Assembly (NCBI GenBank): GCA_017354895.1
Contig: CP071495.1
Span: 1,347,001-1,411,000, forward strand
DNA: 64,000 nt
Reading direction: 5' to 3'
Source of the DNA: Podospora comata
Taxonomy: Eukaryota > Ascomycota > Sordariomycetes > Sordariales > Podosporaceae
Shown: positions 23,914 through 35,294 of the stretch, in pieces
Position numbering within the stretch: position 1 is the stretch's first letter
Layout of the letters: every line of letters starts with the position of its first letter
Position numbers and translations under genes: made by a program
The notes under the pieces: model-generated
Seen by the model: only the letters and a program-made list of their open reading frames with translations
What the model was told of the DNA's origin: nothing
The model's database searches: none

Positions 23914-26736
23914 TCAATCCTTTGCAGTGGAGGACGGGGCAACTGAGCCGGTACTTTGGTTGTCGTTCCCACCGGTCTTGGGCGCGGTCGTCGAAGTCGT
24001 TGCACTGCCCGTCACAGCTGATGTTGACGGCGCGGAACCCTCCGCTGGCGCAGACTTGGGCTCCTCTGTAGTCGTGGAGGGAGGCCTGAGGCTTGTCGCG
24101 GCCGATGGTCGGCCTTCGTTTATCCTCCGCTTGTAGTCGCTTAGGCTCATCTTCTTCTTCACCGGACTAGGGGCAGGCGCTATGCCGTTGGCTGATGGTG
24201 GACCAAATGGACTTGGAAATCCGTTGACAGAGAAAGGTGACTGCATGACCGACCCGCCAGCAGATAACGGGGTGCCGGCGGATAAAGAGCCAGAAACCGG
24301 GCTGCCAAACGCAGGGACTGGAGGCATTTGCACCCGGAGATCGGGCGATTTGTGCTTCATCGACGCCATCGACAATGGGCTAACGACCGGTTTTGTAGTT
24401 GATGGGGCATCCGTCATGGCCACATCCTTGGAGCTGACAACTGTCGCTGGGCTGCTGTCGGGTCCCTTGGATGAAACCGGAGATGATAAGGGTAATCCTT
24501 GACCGGGCGAAGCATCGGCCCCTGAGATGGAACCGGCATGATCAATCGCTCTTCGTTTTCTCCTTTCTTCCTCCTCGGCACGGAGCTGACGACGGTTATC
24601 CAAAGCTCTTTTCCTCAAAGCACATCCCACCCTCCGCTGAGGCGTCGCTGTTTCTCGCACAGGATCCGTCTGGACGGCAGCATCGACATATACTGGTGGA
24701 TCGGCAGTCGGTACCGGACGAGGAGGGGCAGCAGCGACTGAGCCTTTTCTAGAGGCTGCCTTTTTCATATGACGACCATGCGGTGGGATGGTATGAGGGG
24801 AAGTGGGCGACCCGGATTTGCTTCGGACAGAGGTACCCGTACCAGCGTCGGCATAGAGGCGGTCGGATAGACCATTTGATACGTTTGATGTTTGCGCAGT
24901 CAACTTGGCTTTGGAAGCCCTTGAATGGGGTGCGGCAGTCCCATCTGACACCCGCTTCTTCTTACGGGGCGGTTGCTGCTGCTCCATGCGGCGGAACGAG
25001 TCTTCCACCATGGCAACCTTTCGCTTGTCGCGGTCCGTCGGCTCGGTAAGTATCCCAAGGGTATCGAATGAACCTTGACGCGCTGTTGGCGTCATGTCGC
25101 GACTCGGTGGTTTGCTGCGGGAGGAGCCAGATATCGACCTATGCTCGTGCTCAGGAGCATCATCCAAGTGGCCCTCACTAGGAGCTCGGCTGTTGGTGGC
25201 ATGTCCTGTGCTGCTGGGCGAGATCGCATGCTGAGCTTTCGGCTTGCGCTTCTTGGTCTTTTTTGGTTGTGTCTTGTTTAGGTGTTTTCTGTGAAACAAG
25301 GCAAACGCGCACTCGGGTCCTAGATCACAAGCACACCCTCCAAATTCCGAAAGCACGATCGACACCCAGTTGGCAAGTTTTAGATACTCTTCCTCATCGG
25401 CGGCGACTTCAGACTGGGCACCCGTCACCTCGTCGCCTAGACCAAGAATTCGGAGCATCCTCGCCTTCTGGGCGGTGGGGAACCTAAAGTCCCATGCTAT
25501 CGTGATTTGTTCTCTGGGTGCAATGTCTCGCTCGCTCACGAGCCAGAAGTGATATTCGCCTTCGTCGGAAAGAAACGTGTCAAGGGCGGCATTTGGCCTG
25601 CAACTGCGCCTGACAAAGCGGGCCTCGGAACCCTCTCTTCGGGTATCGATATAAAGGGGGAGGAGAGGATGAAAGAGTACAAAAGGGAGCGGGGTGGTGA
25701 GGTCGTCCCATCGATTCTCTAGTTCGGCACAGTACTCGGTTTGGAAGCCAATGTGACCATTGACCTCCATAAGCAGCGAGTCCTTTTCGATTGTCGATGT
25801 CGCTCGGAGATCATGCCACTGCAACACTGTCCCTGGCGCGACATTTTTCCTGGTTTGTTGGACCTCAACCTTGCCCCTGAGCGAGCTGGCATTGTCAGGA
25901 AGCTTCGAAAATACATCTTTGCCTGACAGGCCTGTTTCTTTCTTCATCTTTTCCGGATTGCGCAGCCAACTCGTCATCGTGTTGGAGACTGACAGTCCGG
26001 CAAAACTGTTGACCTTGACATTCCGAACAGACGGTTGCTCATTGCAGAGCAGCTGGAAGGTTTGGGAGTAGGTGTGTATCTCAAAGTCGTCGGGAAGATC
26101 GGGAGGGGTGGTGGCAGGACTCAAAGGGTGTGAGTGCGCTGCTTTGGCATTGCCATAGGAAGGACTTCGTTTCGGGCCCGGCGCGCTGATCGACTGACTG
26201 GACTTGTGCGAGCCCTTCGTCTTCTTGCTAGGCTGGCGGTTGTCGTGTGGAGCGGGATGTTTTGTCGCATGTTCTATGCTGTGGTGGCCATGTCCGTTGA
26301 TCTGGAGATCTGTTGGCTTTGGCTTCTTCTTGTGGCTCTTGGTGGGAGGGCGCTTCGGCTTCTTATCCGACGGCTCTGCCGCCAGGGGGCCTGCTATCCT
26401 GGCTCGCTGACGTTCATGTGCCTGCTGTGAATCGATGCTCCGTGGATCACAGTCCACGCAAGAATGCGGGAAGTCGGCAGCAGAGACATCCTCGACCTTA
26501 TCGGGATAGTAGCACTCGATATGCTGCCACGTTTCGCATGACTCGCAGAAGATAGTATTACCATCATCGTCTGGATAATTGCACACACACTTTATCGTGT
26601 ATGGCTCTTCCTCGACAGGCTCCGGCCTCGGCAGATCATCTCGAACCGCAGCGGCTGCTGGAGGCAAAAACGAAGCTGGTGAAGTCTGATTAGGAGGCGC
26701 GAAAGGCGTCTGCAATGGTGGGAGCTTGTCTGTCAT
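23914..26736 (-). CDS. set3: PHD finger + SET domain protein of the Set3 / MLL5 family
   Basis: Single exon, 940 residues. The PHD finger is near the N-terminus with ligands C50, C52, C64, C67, H72, C75, C93 and C96 (C4HC3). Lys/Pro-rich disorder follows, then a SET domain at about residues 290-420 with RFVRRSCRPNA at 373-383 and a terminal ITIAWDF. The rest is disordered and Ser/Pro-rich. In yeasts, Set3 scaffolds the Set3C histone deacetylase complex, reads H3K4 methylation through its PHD and has little or no methyltransferase activity. Nuclear action on chromatin is expected here. The SET core has RRSCxPN where active enzymes usually have R-F-(I/L)-N-H-S-C-x-P-N, so the catalytic Asn-His pair is replaced by Arg-Arg as in other Set3/MLL5 proteins. 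The start is the first ATG of the frame; no intron is needed. Confidence 0.9.
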   Translation of the reverse strand: MTDKLPPLQTPFAPPNQTSPASFLPPAAAAVRDDLPRPEPVEEEPYTIKCVCNYPDDDGNTIFCESCETWQHIECYYPDKVEDVSAADFPHSCVDCDPRSIDSQQAHERQRARIAGPLAAEPSDKKPKRPPTKSHKKKPKPTDLQINGHGHHSIEHATKHPAPHDNRQPSKKTKGSHKSSQSISAPGPKRSPSYGNAKAAHSHPLSPATTPPDLPDDFEIHTYSQTFQLLCNEQPSVRNVKVNSFAGLSVSNTMTSWLRNPEKMKKETGLSGKDVFSKLPDNASSLRGKVEVQQTRKNVAPGTVLQWHDLRATSTIEKDSLLMEVNGHIGFQTEYCAELENRWDDLTTPLPFVLFHPLLPLYIDTRREGSEARFVRRSCRPNAALDTFLSDEGEYHFWLVSERDIAPREQITIAWDFRFPTAQKARMLRILGLGDEVTGAQSEVAADEEEYLKLANWVSIVLSEFGGCACDLGPECAFALFHRKHLNKTQPKKTKKRKPKAQHAISPSSTGHATNSRAPSEGHLDDAPEHEHRSISGSSRSKPPSRDMTPTARQGSFDTLGILTEPTDRDKRKVAMVEDSFRRMEQQQPPRKKKRVSDGTAAPHSRASKAKLTAQTSNVSNGLSDRLYADAGTGTSVRSKSGSPTSPHTIPPHGRHMKKAASRKGSVAAAPPRPVPTADPPVYVDAAVQTDPVRETATPQRRVGCALRKRALDNRRQLRAEEEERRKRRAIDHAGSISGADASPGQGLPLSSPVSSKGPDSSPATVVSSKDVAMTDAPSTTKPVVSPLSMASMKHKSPDLRVQMPPVPAFGSPVSGSLSAGTPLSAGGSVMQSPFSVNGFPSPFGPPSANGIAPAPSPVKKKMSLSDYKRRINEGRPSAATSLRPPSTTTEEPKSAPAEGSAPSTSAVTGSATTSTTAPKTGGNDNQSTGSVAPSSTAKD

Positions 26737-29700
26737 AATCTTGATGATAACCTCGCGATGGCGGGATGACCGAGGGATTGTACGGATGATTATCTTTTTG
26801 GTCTGAAGGGCATACTGGTCGCGCGATTTGACGCGATTGACCGTAAGGTATGTGCCGCAATGAGGATTGGACCGGAGAAGAGGAGGGTGTCATCCGTTTG
26901 ATCTGACGATGTGATCAACCCACGGGAGGGATCCGACGACGCCGATGGGATGCCCGCCTCGAGAGGCAATCAGAGACGGACGCGAGCTGCCAGTGAATGA
27001 TGGCTATCCCCTTCTGGCTCGCGAATCGATCGGTTGGTCGGCTGGGTGGCTGGCCGGGTCGGTCGGGGTTGTTGTAGAGAAAGGGCCCTGTAGAAGGACA
27101 CGTCTTGTTGTTGGGGTCGCGGTGGAAGCTCGATCAGCAAAATGAATAAAATATGTCGCTGTCAAGCTAGGACGATGGTGAGTCAGACTGGCTCGCGGTG
27201 TTGCTGAAAGGGAAACCCGAAAACGGTGTGGGTGTCGAGAGTAAAAATGTGGCGATCGTCACGGAAGGCTCTCTCGACGGGAGCACAATGGTGGTGGTGA
27301 GCGAGGAAGAAGCGCCTCGAGGACAAAGGTGCTCGAGCAGGCAGTGGGCGGGAATAAATCGCGAGGCGCAATGGTTGTAAATCCAGCTCGGGTGGTCGAG
27401 AGGCGAGCGACGAATGGGTGACGCGAAAAATGCGGACTGAATAAAGAGAGGAAGAGTTTGAAGGGGAGGAGGAGTGGGAAAGTGCAAGAGCAGAGAGGGG
27501 GGCCCACAACAACGAGGAACCAGAGAAGAGAGAGAGAGAGAGAGGAGCGCTGCCACTTGCCCACCCGCCCACAGCACGCTGCGCTGCGTTCAGTAAAGCC
27601 CCGTGTGCCAAAAGAATGGGTCTGCGACCTGGGACTGGGACTGGGACCGGGGGGGCCACTGGGACAAGTTGCCCAGAGCAGAGGGAATGTGAAAGCACAG
27701 ACCAGGCGAGCCGTGACTTTGCATTGGCAAAGCCTTGGGGGGGATTCGAGTGAGAGGTCAAGAACCTTGCTTGAGCTTCTTTTTGGGGGGGTAGGGGAGG
27801 GTGTGGCCGAAGACGAAGAGCCGAGGAAGACGACCTGAGAGTTGCCATCTGAACCTTTTCAGCAGCATTCTTCTTGTTCACCCAGTCCTGTCGGCGATGG
27901 GGCTTCTAGTGCGCGACGCCGACAACGAAAAGAAAATTGAGGAGCGAGTGAGGGCAAACCCAACCTTGGAAAGTACCCGAGTACACTAGCCTCCAAGCGC
28001 CACTTTGCTGGTGCAGTTGGTTGGTTGGATGCCGTCGGCGGCAGAGGTGCCTGAGGCATCACTCCAGGCAGTGCAGTGCCCCAATGAAGGGAAAACTCAG
28101 GGTGAAGGTTGGTGGGCATTGTTGGTTCAGAGGGCGCCTTCGGGATTGGAGGAGGGGAAGATGCGGGCGGGGCTCCCTTGGTGGTTGATTGAACGCACCG
28201 GTAGGTTGCTTTGCGCACCAAATCGCCCTCTCGGACTGAGGTGACTGACTCTTGACTGCTTGCCTGAGCTGAAGGGCGGGGAAAAGGAGGTCGTTCGCAC
28301 ACAGCGACATGCAAACTGTCAGCAGCAAAATCCTGCACACCTCGTGCAGATACTGTGGTAGATATCGCCGGGAGTACTAGAAATGAGTGATAATGGAGAA
28401 GAGACACAAACCAGAAATTGTAAAAGTGTCGGTGACTCGCAGTTAGCAGAGCCGGCGAGTTGGCTCCATATAAGAGGAGTGGTGGTGAGGAGTTGCCCAC
28501 GACTAGGCCGGGAAAAATTTGCGGGTTGCAGTGGGTTTGCAATGCTGAAAGGAAGGTTTGAGAAAAGGAGAAAAAGGGAGCATGTTGGTGATGGCAGGGA
28601 ATCCCACAGCACAGAGGTCGCCGGAGAAACTCCTGAGCTGCTGTGAGCAAAAAAACAGGCCACCCTGTGAAGTGGATGGCCTGAAAGGGTGCCTTGCCTT
28701 GCTCATTGGTGTTCGCCGTGGGGTCGTGGTGTACTGTGCGCAAGGCTGCGAAGAGGGCGGGGTTGAGAAGCATGGCCCCGTTTTTCTCTCTCGACCATCT
28801 ATAATTCCCATCATCCAGCAAATGCCAGATACTCTTCCAGGCCTGGCAGCCGTGTAGGGTGAATTCTACCATTTGTGATCCGATTGGCAAACAGTGCCGC
28901 GTGAAAGCTTTGCCTCTTGGTTTTCTTTCACCCAGATGATTCACCCCCTAGACCCCTGAGCTTGATGACACCTTACACTGCCATAGACACCTGTCCACAC
29001 CGTGAATCAGTTCACAGCAAAAGCTCACCCTGTCCGAAAACGTTGGACGTGCAAGTACAAGGACATGGAAGCTCTCTGTTGGCGCTGGTGCTTGCAAGAT
29101 GTGGTCTGTTTCCGGGACTGCCTGTCTGACGTCACATTTCCAGATTTCCATCTGTTGTCGGTGCCAAGTCTTTCTCAAGAGGCCGTATCGGAGAATGCTT
29201 TCCAGAAGAAGTCCGTTGTAGAGTCATCAACGCCAGTGCTTTGATAAACATCACCCTACTATGAGCTTGTGGCGGGGTTGATAGATCTCCAGCGATAAGA
29301 ATACTTCCTGGACGAATCCTGCAAAAAGGAGGATAGGGGTCTCGCATCAAGGCCTTTCCAAAAGACACTGCGACCAAACATCAATATGTTGCCATCGTTG
29401 CACCATGCTACAGCATGGTTGCTTTGCAGGACCGCGACAACCTTTTGCCCCACCAGCGCGCGACCGAGTCACGAAGCTCCCACGACTGATATCCAGGGGC
29501 AAAGGTCCGGCAGAGTCTCAGACAAGCATGAGGCCGTTGCTGATAAGGTAGGGAAGCTAGCTCGTGGCTGGTGTGGGTGCTGCTGGGTTGCAAGCTGTTG
29601 TGAACTGGGCATCTCGTAGGAATTATTGGTGTCACGTCTGCTTCCGCACATTTGACTAACAAACAATAGCTATCGGAAGCTGGGAGCCGTTCCACCATGC

Positions 29701-30424
29701 TGGCTACGCAGGTCCCGTCCTCTTATCGTCTTGTCATTCTGTCGGCCGAATTCATGTTGGTGTATGTCATCTGCTAGCAACCTGTCAGCAATCATAAAAT
29801 CATGTACTGACCGATATAAAAGAGTTCATCAGCAATAATCCTAGATATACACAATCTGGGTTCCCAGAGGACTGTCTGTGATGGACAAGTTTAAATCTTG
29901 GAAAAGTCCACGATATCCATCCGTATCGCTTGGAGAGATCCTGTGTGCGGGGGTCTGCAGATTCACGTTGGACCCCTGTTTCGGCCCGCCACTCCCAAGC
30001 GGTGATTGGTTTGCAAAGGCAAAAGTGCCCACCCTGGTTCGCATGACACGCCCCCAATGAGACAAGTGTCTGTGGCGCCCCAGGTTCCTGCCGTGCACGG
30101 CCGCCCGCTGGAAAGAAGGCTGGACCACCCATGACGTGCGGTTGGGGTTTTGGAGGCGGCCAACCAACGGGCAGCAGGCGAATGACACCGCCCGCCTCTC
30201 TGCTCAACAGCAAAGCCAGTCAGCCGCTCCGTTTGTCGCCGTCATCATCATCGACCTCTCATCAACTTGCAAAATAATCACCCGTCAGAAACTTGTTGAT
30301 TTTCGCCCGCGGAATCAACCATCAATTCCGCCATCAAAATCCCACGACAACAGAATCCAGTTGTCACCGGGCCATCATCTTCCCCCGCATTTTCCCTGTT
30401 CTCCACCGATAAACAGCCCTCACC
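26737..30424. other. 3.7-kb divergent region between SET3 and NPC2
   Basis: No gene is supported although both flanking starts face away from each other. The longest frame (361 codons, minus, 27859-28944) has no recognisable domain and many rare-looking runs. Features seen are a (GA)n stretch at about 27525-27543, G-runs at about 27650, 27740 and 27788, and pyrimidine-rich DNA just before the NPC2 start (about 30180-30400). It probably combines a long SET3 leader and the NPC2 promoter, and could hide a non-coding transcript. Confidence 0.4.
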
Positions 30425-31117
30425 ATGAGGTTCTCAACAACTCTTCTCGCCCTCGCCACGGCGGTCAGCGCGAACCCCCTCAACACCTTCCGCAGTGAGA
30501 AGCAATCACTTGTCCGCCGCGACGATCTTCAAATTCCCGGTGATAACCCCCTCAAGTACTGCGATGCCGACCGCGGGGACGATATCATCACTATCGAGAA
30601 GGTGGACTTGAGTCCAAACCCACCTGAGGCGTATGTGTACCAAAATCAGATGTCGATCATATCAACATGACAAAAAAACAGAAATCTAACATCTTCTCCT
30701 CCCAGTGGCACCACCCTCATCATCGAGGCCAGCGGCACGGTCAAGGAGACCATCCTCGAAGGCGCCTACGTCAACCTCCAGGTCAAGTACGGCTACATCC
30801 GCCTCATTAACACCCAGGCCGATCTCTGCAAGGAGATCAAGAACGTCGACCTTGACTGCCCGATTGAGAAGGGCAAGATCTCCATCACCAAGTCTGTTGA
30901 CCTCCCCAAGGAGATCCCACCTGTATGTTTTCTATCACTATCACCCTCTCCCAACAACAACAACAACAACAACAACAACCCATGCTGACTATTAAATTAG
31001 GGAAAATACACCGTCGAGGCCGACGTCTACACCGTGGACGACGAACACATCACCTGCTTGACCGCCACCGTTGTTTTCGGCAAGAAGTCGTTCGGCAGCA
31101 TCCTTGGTGACTTGTAG
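30425..31117 (+). CDS. npc2: NPC2-like ML-domain phosphatidylglycerol/phosphatidylinositol transfer protein
   Basis: Exons 30425-30630, 30706-30922 and 31001-31117 give 179 residues, the length typical of fungal PG/PI-TP. A signal peptide covers about residues 1-17 (MRFSTTLLALATAVSA). A short propeptide ends in a dibasic VRR (Kex2-like) before DDLQIPGDNPLKYC. The ML domain follows with conserved cysteines (KYCD, ADLC, DLDCPIE, ITCLTA). It binds and moves sterols or phospholipids in the lumen of the vacuole or outside the cell. Joins are phase 2 and phase 0. The second intron (30923-31000) carries a (CAA)n run at about 30953-30979 right after the donor. The final exon GKYTVEADVYTVDDEHITCL is standard for the family. 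Confidence 0.94.
30953..30979 (+). repeat. (CAA)n microsatellite inside NPC2 intron 2
   Basis: Nine CAA units occupy the middle of a 78-nt intron, so length changes here directly alter intron length without touching coding sequence. Confidence 0.95.
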
Positions 31118-31648
31118 GATCCTCCAAGCAAGGGTGTCAAACCGCTGTCCAATGTGTAATATGCTGTAATGCCGTTATGGATATGAAGGGGGCGAAGGGA
31201 TGGATCGGTGGGGGGTGGTCCATGGAAAGATTGTATTGTTTATACACACGCCTTTGCACATGCATTCTGTGGGACATTTTGGGGAGCGCAATTGCTTGGG
31301 ATTCGTTTGATTCCGTTCGTTTTTATCAGGGTAGTCTGGGAGTTTTGTTGTTTTTCTGGCTTGTTTGCTGTTTTCATTGCATTGTTTGTGAGAGAAGTAG
31401 CATATTGAATGGTAGTAAAGGAGTCTTTGAGGCTTGCTATACTGGAATACACAGGAACATCATTATGCTTCGTCTAACCGCCTCTTGTTGGTGTTTTAAT
31501 GTTGTGATCACCCACCCACCCACATGCTCTGTCACATTTCCAATCCCCAACTCGGTCATATCATTGCGTCTCCCGACTCAAACTGCCAACCTTTATGTTT
31601 CCCCTTCCAAATCCCGCCTCTTGATCATGACGCCCATTGCGCACCAAC
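31118..31648. other. Convergent 3' spacer NPC2 / VMA7
   Basis: 531 bp of mostly T-rich DNA between convergent stop codons. It presumably holds both 3' UTRs. No other feature is seen. Confidence 0.5.
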
Positions 31649-32168
31649 TTATTCACCAAACAGCCTTCTCACCCTCCTCAGCACGCTGTCCTTTTCGGGG
31701 TCATAAGGGTGGTCTTTGGAGGGGATCTCGAGGACGGTGGGGAAGGCCTGGGTGTAGGTATCGATGCGGTAGCGTATCCGGTCTGCGATCTATATCCTCA
31801 CATCGTCATCATCATATCAAACCCCCATTCTTTTTGTTCTTGATTACGTGTGGGGAGGGAGGGAGGAAAACGTACATGTTGGTTGATGAGCACGATGCCA
31901 ATGTCTTTGCGCTCGGTGGTGAACTTTTCAAAAGCGGACTCGATGGCCGAGGTTTCGGTTTTGGCGTCGACGACGAGGAAGTTTTTTTGGTTGTCGGGGG
32001 GGGAAGTTACGTGCTGGGGGGGGGTTAGCATCGGGAGGGGTGAAGGGGTTGGGGGGATTGGGGAGGATAACATACACCAATGCCGGCGAGGAGAAGGCCA
32101 GTAACGGAGTCCTCGTCGCCTATCACGGCGAGGAATTGCCTGTCTTTGTAGTCTGCTTGGGAGGCCAT
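31649..32168 (-). CDS. vma7: V-type proton ATPase subunit F (Vma7)
   Basis: Three minus-strand exons, 32168-32076, 32013-31876 and 31789-31649, 123 residues, close to yeast Vma7. Signature stretches are [20 protein letters not shown], then NFLVVD, then [10 protein letters not shown], then a C-terminal helix ([10 protein letters not shown]...) and [15 protein letters not shown]-like residues. Subunit F sits in the central stalk of the V1 sector with subunit D and couples ATP hydrolysis to rotation. It acts on the cytosolic face of vacuoles and other acidic compartments. Both introns are phase 0 (62 and 86 nt). The gene is divergent from NUR1. Confidence 0.95.
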
Positions 32169-32899
32169 GGCTGGCGCTCCGGGGGTGGAGGGAAGGGGAG
32201 AGGTTTACGGTATTGTGATTGTGTGTGTGTGTGTGTCAAATAAATGCGACTGCGACAAAAGGAGGAGTTCAGTTGGAGGGGGGGGTTGTCGTGTAAGTTG
32301 GTTTTGTTGATGTTGACGATGGTGAGGAGGAGCGGGCAGTTCCAACCAACCCCACAGTGGTGATGCTGTAACAAGAGCCAACTGAAGTGACGCCGCCGCA
32401 ACAGACAGTGGATATGCCAGGAGCTCTGACCAACAAGCCAAGCCTGCGCTAGTGGGCTGGCTGCCTGGGTTCGGGTGCCGGGGGTGTGATCCCTGTCCCC
32501 GGCAATTTTCCGCTTGTGCGAGAGAGCTTCCCTTCTGGTCCGGTCTGGCTGGTTGCGGGTTTGTAAAAAAAATAAAAAATAAAAGTAAACAATTGCAACG
32601 TTGAAGGGGGAAAAGAAGAAGCAAATTTGCGACTTCTTTCTTTTTATTTCTAGCGGGCAGAAACACTGACAACTTTCGCGCCGACGGAGTGAAATCTTTG
32701 TTTCTGGCAGGGAAAAAGTGAAAGATTGAAGGGTCTTTTCTTTCACATTTTTAACGCAGATGGGGATTTGAGAACAAGTCGTGGTGACTTCATTGAGCGG
32801 CCGAGCGAAAAGAGGGACGGACGACCGAGTTGCGCGATTGCATACCGCAGCGAACGGATAACTTTGATTTAAGAAGACAACATATCTACACTACACACG
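32169..32899. promoter_or_regulatory. Divergent promoter VMA7 / NUR1
   Basis: 731 bp between head-to-head start codons. A (GT)n run of about 17 nt lies at 32220-32236, close to the VMA7 start. A/T-rich blocks lie at about 32562-32600 and 32620-32650. No clear TATA box is seen. Shared promoters of this kind are common for housekeeping genes. Confidence 0.45.
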
Positions 32900-34606
32900 A
32901 TGCCGCCGACGCGCCTGGTACGGCGACAGCCGTTGTCGGAGAGGATCAAGGCCCGTCTGAATCCTGGCGACTTTTATCTGTGGCTTTCGGAGGAGATCCA
33001 GACGTTTGACTGGGACTCTACCGCTTTCGGCACTCGGTTTGGACTTGCGGCCAACTTTCTCTTCTTGATTGCGAGGGCTAATATCGTCTCGCGTCCGGAT
33101 GCGGATGATGTTTTTGGCGATGCTCCAGCCAATGGCCCGTTGACTTTTTTGGTGAGTTCTCTCTTTTTGATGCAGAGATAGTTGGAGCTGACAGATGATC
33201 AGGCTCGTTTTAGCATGTGGACTTTGACTGCCATCTCTTGCCTGAACGCCTTTTACACCCTGACCCGATCGCGTACCTACCGTCTATTCGAGGCAAACGT
33301 CGAGCGAAATGCCCCCTCCACGCCCTCTGCGCATCGCGTCCGCGTCGATTCTTCACCCGCGTCTTCGAGCCCATTGGGTGTAATCCAGAGCCTCCTGAGT
33401 TCCGAAACCGCCGAGCAGCGAGCGCACCCCGACAAGACACGCGATGTGTGGGAGATGAAGGTCTGGGATCCGTATCCGGCCACGCTTCGCCTGTTCTGCT
33501 TGTTCAGCCCCGGCCACGTCTTGATTCACTGGCTCTTCCTGCCTCTCGTTGCCATGGACCCCCGCCCCAGCGTCACCGTTTTCAAGTGCATGGCTCTGCA
33601 AGCCATCCTCTCCGCCCAGATGTGGCTCATGCACTCCAAGTTCACCCGTCAGGGCAAGGACAACGCCATCATTCAGAAGGAGGTCATGCATGAGTACGAC
33701 GTCAAGTATGTCCACCCTAGACTGCACCCTGTCTACCGCGAGGTTGGCATTCAGGTCTCCATCAACGACGACAAAATCGAACAGGAATACGTCGCTGTTG
33801 GGACGCCATCCTCTGTCATCCGTCGTAGCTTTGAGACGCACCCCAACCCGAACTACGCCAAGATCATCGACCCCGACGGGCTTCAGGCCATCAAGCCGAG
33901 AAACACATTTGCTGGCACACCTAGGGGGCGCGTTTCCACAAACCCATTCACCCCCCTCGCGGCGAAAACAGCTAGACCCAGCACCCCAGGCACCATCTCG
34001 ACCCCCTCGGCCCAACTCCTCGGCTACCCCGACCGCGGAGACCACCACCACCTCCCGGCCTCAGTAACTGTTAACCGCAGAAGCACCGCCGCCCCGGCCG
34101 TTTCGTCGACCGGGTCCTTTACCAAATCTTTTACTTCCTCGTTTGAAAACGAAGCCTCGACCCCTGTCCCTCAACCCCCGTCAATGAACAGGGCTGTCTC
34201 CCCCTTCAAGGCAGGAACGCCGATGCGGTCCAGCTCGGGAACCAACCCGCTGGGTGTCCCCCCGAGCTACGGCGGAAGTCTAGGGCTGCATCAGCACAAG
34301 GACAGCCCCCTGAAGAAGGCGATGAGCATGGAGGGGATCGGGAGGTCGCCGAGGAACAACAGGGAGATGGCGGCGCTGGAGCAGAGGCAGTTGAATGAGA
34401 GGTTTAGGGAGAGGAGCAGTCCTGTTAAGCATAGGTTGCAGGGTACTCTGGGGATTGAGCAGGGGGAGGAGGGCGAGGAGGAGGAGGAGGGGAACAATAA
34501 TGCAAGTATTGGGGGTGGGAGTAGTTTGGCGCATTCACCAGAGAAGTTGGCGAATTTGAGGGCTAATAGGTGGACGCAGGAGAGGTTTCCCACTCGGAGG
34601 TTGTGA
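32900..34606 (+). CDS. nur1: Nuclear rim protein Nur1
   Basis: Two exons, 32900-33151 and 33203-34606 (51-nt phase-0 intron), 551 residues. The N-terminus (RLVRRQPLSERIKARLNPGDF, LWLSEEIQTFDWDS) and the following hydrophobic segments match fungal Nur1. The likely membrane spans are about residues 50-65, 88-102 and two around LRLFCLFSPGHVLIHWLFLPLV and VFKCMALQAILSAQMWL. The C-terminal half is disordered, rich in Ser/Thr/Pro and ends in an acidic EEGEEEEEG stretch. In yeast Nur1 partners with Heh1/Src1 at the inner nuclear membrane to tether rDNA and silent chromatin. Without the intron the frame stops shortly after 33151. Confidence 0.88.
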
Positions 34607-35294
34607 TGGAAGGTAAGGTTGCTTATTTCTATGCCTGACTTTGCTACCTATGATATGGCAACAATGGGGGAGATGGGGGAACTGGACGGCGTTTTTGGGG
34701 CCTGGATTTTTGCTGAGAAATAAGGGCATGGGGACGGTGGTTTCATGCATTTTATGGGGGTCTTGGGATAGGGCGTTTTTTTTTGGTTTTTTTGGTGGTG
34801 TATTGTTCATGCCTTGTGTTGTCTGCCCTGGTGCCTTGTTTGTGGGAGAGGGCGGATAATATAAATTAGAGTAGTAATTGATTTTTATCATCTTTTGGTT
34901 AATCTTGAGTGAGGGTGTGCGATGGTGTGTCATCCTCTCTCTACGAGAGAGAGCGAACGTTGGTGAACTTCTCTCGAAGGAAAGGTCTAGATGTTTTATA
35001 CATTTCAAAGGGTCGTCTTGGGGGCGTCAAGATTGTCATCACGCTACACGCTGCCAAGTTAGGAAGAGCTCACGCAGGTAGTAAGGTTACTAAGCTATGA
35101 AAATATCACACGCAGGTGTTAATATTGAACCTGATCATTTTTCTCTACCTCGCTGTTTTCCCATGTGATACCGTGAAAGAGCCACACCGAAACACGATAT
35201 AATAAAATTTATATACCGCTCAAAATAAAAAATAAATAAAAAGCAACAATGCTTTGCCACGTTTGTAAGGTCACGTCTTCCGCTCCGAGGGTGC
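34607..35294. other. Convergent spacer NUR1 / BFR1
   Basis: 688 bp with G/T-rich and A/T-rich stretches (A-rich near 35215-35245), no supported ORF. The right edge is defined by the TGA ending the unusual BFR1 tail frame. Confidence 0.5.

Noticed and set aside
27859-28944. 361-codon minus-strand frame
   Set aside because: No recognisable motif, uneven composition, frames of similar size on the opposite strand and no splice-supported extension.
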